This document shows positions 60,880 to 64,000 of a DNA stretch of 64,000 bases, piece after piece. Numbering within the stretch: position 1 is the stretch's first letter; every line of letters starts with the position of its first letter. The notes under the pieces were generated by a model that was not told the DNA's origin, did not search any database, and was given only the letters and a program-made list of their open reading frames with translations. Source of the DNA: Anaerolineae bacterium. Its GTDB lineage: Bacteria > Chloroflexota > Anaerolineae > Promineifilales > Promineifilaceae. The position numbers and the translations under genes are program-made. Location of the stretch: NCBI GenBank assembly GCA_023384415.1, contig JAHDWJ010000008.1:62001-126000 (forward strand), given 5' to 3'.

Positions 60880-63484
60880 TGCGCTACAAGAACTTCTATT
60901 AGCTGAAAACCCTCAATTTGCAGATTTTCAACGCCGTCTCAGGGAAAAACAGCAACAATTAGTCGGCCTCGAACTGGCACAGAGTAATTTATTATTGCGC
61001 ATATGTCTGGTCTATCGTGCGTTTAGAGAGAATCAGGCAGGCGCAGGAGATTTAGCCATTCTCCTGCGCCAGGCGATGCGCGTTTTTCATGAGGAACTAC
61101 TCCTCAATAAAATGACATGGATGTCATTAGAGAAACACCAGCACCAAATGAGCTTGCGCCTTATAGATGAAGATAGTGAACGAGTCAGGTTACGCGCTTT
61201 ACCTTGGGAATGCACTTGGCTAACGGGCACAAGAAATATTGACCGGCTTGAAAATCGTCGGCCTGATATATCGGTCCCCGGCGATGGTCTGCTTTATGCT
61301 TTATCGAATGGCAAGTTTTGGACATATCAGTCAGAAGCCCAGAAAACGGCCGTTGCCACTTCTCTTTTCGCCCCTCCTGGCTCTACAACGTTAATCACCC
61401 TACCCACTGGAGGTGGCAAAAGCATGTGCATCTTGCTGCCCGCCTGGTTTGAATCTAACGGCGGCCGGCGTGCCGGGGGAACCACGCTGGTCATTGTCCC
61501 TACTGTGGCCCTGGCTTATGATCAACAAGACAATGTCCGCCCTAACTTTAAACCAGCTAATGATGCCTACAAACCCTACAGCCTTACCAGTGATACCGTT
61601 AAAGAAACCCGCGCCATTATCTACAAAGGGATTAGTGAAGGGACAATCCCCATTTTATACACTTCGCCAGAAGCGCTTTTGTTAAACCCGGTTCTGTATC
61701 ACACTTGTTTACAGGCGGCAGCCAACGGCCGTTTACGAAGGTTTGTCATAGACGAAGCGCATCTGGTTGACTCTTGGGGAGCCAGCTTCCGTACCGAATT
61801 CCAATTATTAGGTGCATATAAGCGTCAACTATTAGAAGCCTCGCAAGGACAATTACGCACATTTTTACTCTCGGCAACCGTTTCTCATCAAAGCGAAAGA
61901 ACGCTGGCTGAGTTTTTTGCCTCAGAATCCGATTTGTCCTCTGTGTTGGCGAATCAGTTACGCCCTGAACCTGGTTACTGGTTTCATCATACCCGGCACT
62001 TTCCGGCACAACGAGATTGCGTAATCGAAGCGCTTTGCCATTTACCTCGCCCGGCTATCCTTTATGTCACCAAACCCAGTCATGCCCAACAATGGGTGCG
62101 TATATTGCGTGACAAGGGCTTCAAGCGGGTTGTAGATTTTACGGGACAAACAGCAGGCGGTGAACGTCAACACATTCTGGCCCAATGGAATCGTAATGAG
62201 ATTGACATCCTCGTTGGCACCTCTGCCTTTGGGTTAGGGGTAGACAAAGGGGACGTACGTACCATTATTCATGCGACGTTACCTGAGAATATTGATCGAT
62301 ACTATCAAGAAGTAGGGCGGGGTGGGCGCGATGGATGTAGCAGTGTCAGCCTTCTAATTAGCAAGAATGATGATTTTGATCTCGCCTTCAGCATGACCAC
62401 CAAATCGCGGATCACCATTGAGAAAGCATGGTCGCGTTGGCGCGGCATGTGGCAAAGCTCACTGCCTTATGAACAGACCACCGACACGCGCCTGATCAAT
62501 CTTAATGCCAGACCAACCTACAATCAGGAGATGCGCGAAAGCGAGGCCAATCGCTATTGGAATGAACATATCTTGCTATTCATGCAAAGGGCTGGCGTAC
62601 TCTCCATTGAAGATACGCGTCCTAATGAAACACTGCCAGAGCCAGATGATCAAAAACAGGGGTTTTATCAGGACAACTTTTGGGTGCGGGTACGTATTAG
62701 AAATGACCAGATTGTGAACAATGAAGTTGCGTTTGAAAAGCTTATGGATGAACAGCGCGACCTGGAAAAAGAATCTATAACTCAAACCCTGACTGCGCTG
62801 AAACAGGTGGTTGAAACACAAGCCCAAATGCAAGCTCAGCATTGTTTGGGGCATGACTTTGCTGATTTGTATCCATATACGGCCGTTGCCTGCGGTGGCT
62901 GTTCGTACTGTCGGCAAAATGACCAGCAGCCGTATGCACAGACCTTACGCGCCTCGGTTGAACTGGGTAATTGGCCTGCTTCGCCGGTTCGACTCGATCC
63001 CAATTTACAGCGGCAACTGGGCGATAGACAAAGCATGATTATTGCCTGGGACAGGGAAGAATTGGCTGCTTTTGCCCCTGATTTGACATCCTTACTCGTT
63101 GAGGCAGGCGTAGAACAAATCATTTTGCCTGACAATCTTTTGGATGATGTAATTTGGGCGCAAAATCTGGTTAAAAAGCTGTCCCGCCATAAAGATAAGC
63201 GACAGCGGTTGGTGAATGCGCATTCAGTAGAGCGTTACGGGCTATTTCCATTGGCAACGGCCGTTTTCTACCCCCCACAAGACAAACTCATAGACGCGCT
63301 TTACCGCCAACTGCAAACAGAATTTCAACCATATTGGGGGATTCTGCCCCTTATTCATATCGTACCTCAATCAGCGTGGTTGGCGCGGGAGAACGGCCGT
63401 TTCCTAGAGCGGGTAAACGGCCTACAACTAACCCCGGATGCCCTCAAAAAGATACTGACCAAATCCAAAACATCACTCTATTAA
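60863..63484 (+). CDS. dpdF: DpdF, RecQ-like helicase
   Basis: An 873-residue protein overlapping dpdE by 17 bp. Helicase motifs: Walker A 'LPTGGGKSMC' (~180-189), 'IVPTVALAYDQQ' (Ia), DEAH 'FVIDEAHLVDSW' (~295), 'LLSATVSHQSERT' (III), then 'ATLPENIDRYYQEVGRGGRD' (V-VI, ~470-490), the order of RecQ-type enzymes. A Cys cluster 'CGGCSYC' (~677-683) with an upstream Cys (~661) recalls the RecQ zinc site. The ~370-residue C-terminal part has no known motif. With DpdE it probably acts on DNA lacking the modification; inferred. Confidence 0.83.
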   Translation: MNHYFNALQELLLAENPQFADFQRRLREKQQQLVGLELAQSNLLLRICLVYRAFRENQAGAGDLAILLRQAMRVFHEELLLNKMTWMSLEKHQHQMSLRLIDEDSERVRLRALPWECTWLTGTRNIDRLENRRPDISVPGDGLLYALSNGKFWTYQSEAQKTAVATSLFAPPGSTTLITLPTGGGKSMCILLPAWFESNGGRRAGGTTLVIVPTVALAYDQQDNVRPNFKPANDAYKPYSLTSDTVKETRAIIYKGISEGTIPILYTSPEALLLNPVLYHTCLQAAANGRLRRFVIDEAHLVDSWGASFRTEFQLLGAYKRQLLEASQGQLRTFLLSATVSHQSERTLAEFFASESDLSSVLANQLRPEPGYWFHHTRHFPAQRDCVIEALCHLPRPAILYVTKPSHAQQWVRILRDKGFKRVVDFTGQTAGGERQHILAQWNRNEIDILVGTSAFGLGVDKGDVRTIIHATLPENIDRYYQEVGRGGRDGCSSVSLLISKNDDFDLAFSMTTKSRITIEKAWSRWRGMWQSSLPYEQTTDTRLINLNARPTYNQEMRESEANRYWNEHILLFMQRAGVLSIEDTRPNETLPEPDDQKQGFYQDNFWVRVRIRNDQIVNNEVAFEKLMDEQRDLEKESITQTLTALKQVVETQAQMQAQHCLGHDFADLYPYTAVACGGCSYCRQNDQQPYAQTLRASVELGNWPASPVRLDPNLQRQLGDRQSMIIAWDREELAAFAPDLTSLLVEAGVEQIILPDNLLDDVIWAQNLVKKLSRHKDKRQRLVNAHSVERYGLFPLATAVFYPPQDKLIDALYRQLQTEFQPYWGILPLIHIVPQSAWLARENGRFLERVNGLQLTPDALKKILTKSKTSLY

Positions 63485-63491
63485 AAAGCCT

Positions 63492-64000
63492 ATGGAAATC
63501 ATCAACAACAACCAGGTTACTCCCTACCGTCTACACGCCCTTGTGCGCCTTGTCCCGCGATTACGCACACCCAAGCGGGATGACTTTCTGGAGCTATTAC
63601 AACCCCTCGACCTAGTAAGTAGTCAAGAGGCAAGTAAAGAGGTTTATAGAGCCGCCATCAACTTCCGGGTCATTGTGGAAGATGAAAACGGGTACATCTC
63701 CCTACACCCCGACATCGGCAAACGACAGAACATTGAAACATCTGCCGGTTTTTGCGCCTTCATGCAAAAGCGGCTCACCGGCATTGCCGACGAAAACGCC
63801 GACAACTACCTGCTCAATTTTGTAACCGCTTGGTATGCCGTCCAAAACGAGCGCATCTTTCAGTGTCAGAAAAAGGATGAGATTTCACAAAATTTCAACA
63901 AGGAGATGGATCCTCGCGGCGAAGAAGAATTACTCGAAGAAGGGCGATTATTCAACCCCACGAAATTAAATGGCTGGCTCACATGGGCTTCATTCTTGGG
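63492..64000 (+). CDS. dpdG: Probable DpdG, cut by window end
   Basis: An open frame from the ATG at 63492, 7 bp after the dpdF stop, runs without a stop to the window end (169 codons): 'MEIINNNQVTPYRLHALVRL', 'FRVIVEDENGYISLHPDIGK', 'LLNFVTAWYAVQNERIFQCQ'. I recognise no catalytic motif. In described Dpd clusters dpdG follows dpdF; the identification rests mainly on this order, so it is tentative. Confidence 0.5.
   Translation, partial: MEIINNNQVTPYRLHALVRLVPRLRTPKRDDFLELLQPLDLVSSQEASKEVYRAAINFRVIVEDENGYISLHPDIGKRQNIETSAGFCAFMQKRLTGIADENADNYLLNFVTAWYAVQNERIFQCQKKDEISQNFNKEMDPRGEEELLEEGRLFNPTKLNGWLTWASFL

Larger units (their letters stand above)
54923..63401. repeat. Second iterated palindrome AACGGCCGTT, island only
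   Basis: Exact copies start at 54923, 56581, 61345, 61724, 63256 and 63392, with one-mismatch relatives (e.g. TACGGCCGTT near 62879). In genes they encode Thr-Ala-Val or Asn-Gly-Arg, so more than one frame is used. A 10-mer should occur about once per megabase. I find none in the first 54 kb, where the related GCGGCCGC is found instead. Confidence 0.85.

Overview
The window looks like a chromosomal contig of a Chloroflexota bacterium, probably Anaerolineae, Caldilineae or Ardenticatenia-like. The assignment is inferred from gene content: a PTPS-related membrane glycosyltransferase-like giant, a DUF2723 protein, a Gld-type ABC/DUF4340 operon, a lone Flp-type pilin, many LuxR-type response regulators, and lipoproteins with TolB-like propellers and Thr/Pro-rich linkers. 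The first 54 kb is GC-rich housekeeping and envelope DNA; the last 10 kb is a lower-GC defence island.

Layout. 0-7.7 kb: TPR fragment, DUF5661 protein, Gfo/Idh/MocA oxidoreductase, ECF sigma factor, Flp pilin and a heterodimeric ABC exporter. 7.7-18.7 kb: envelope and glycosylation genes (PTPS-related protein, DUF2723 protein, O-antigen ligase family) mixed with response regulators and a two-cupredoxin membrane protein. 18.8-25 kb: hisI, thiolase, AhpD-like protein, MobA-like transferase and a histidine kinase/receiver pair. 25-29.2 kb: Gld-like ABC operon. 29.3-35.6 kb: rpsO, pnp, radC and a FadB-type beta-oxidation enzyme. 35.7-41 kb: an unrecognised 423-aa protein, a thioesterase and dnaA. 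41.5-44.5 kb: a three-gene ABC-2 operon behind a near-consensus promoter. 44.6-53.8 kb: LuxR-HTH protein, aceK, aat, FecR-like protein, MscS-like channel, sigma/anti-sigma pair and two lipoproteins. 53.85-54.3 kb: a decayed IS3-family element. 54.4-64 kb: a Dpd (7-deazapurine in DNA) island.

The Dpd island encodes a YaaA/DUF6884 protein (candidate DpdC), an XRE regulator, DpdA (TGT-like DNA base exchanger), DpdE (SNF2-like helicase), DpdF (RecQ-like helicase) and the start of a probable DpdG cut by the window end. The near-identical palindrome GTTCTCAATAGAGAAC lies before both the DpdC-like gene and the XRE gene, suggesting a control-protein-like circuit.

The most striking genome-scale signal is the octamer GCGGCCGC. 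I count about 108 copies by eye in the first 54 kb (about one per 500 bp), in all three codon frames and between genes, much like HIP1 of cyanobacteria. It stops abruptly at the island (none after 54.08 kb). There a different palindrome, AACGGCCGTT, occurs six times in under 9 kb. The two DNA segments thus carry different iterated-palindrome signatures, which argues that the island came from another genome. The window also holds a family of ~90-105 bp elements with GTAACTACTAA inverted ends, 8-bp tandem 'word' repeats at three intergenic sites, and several structured leaders.
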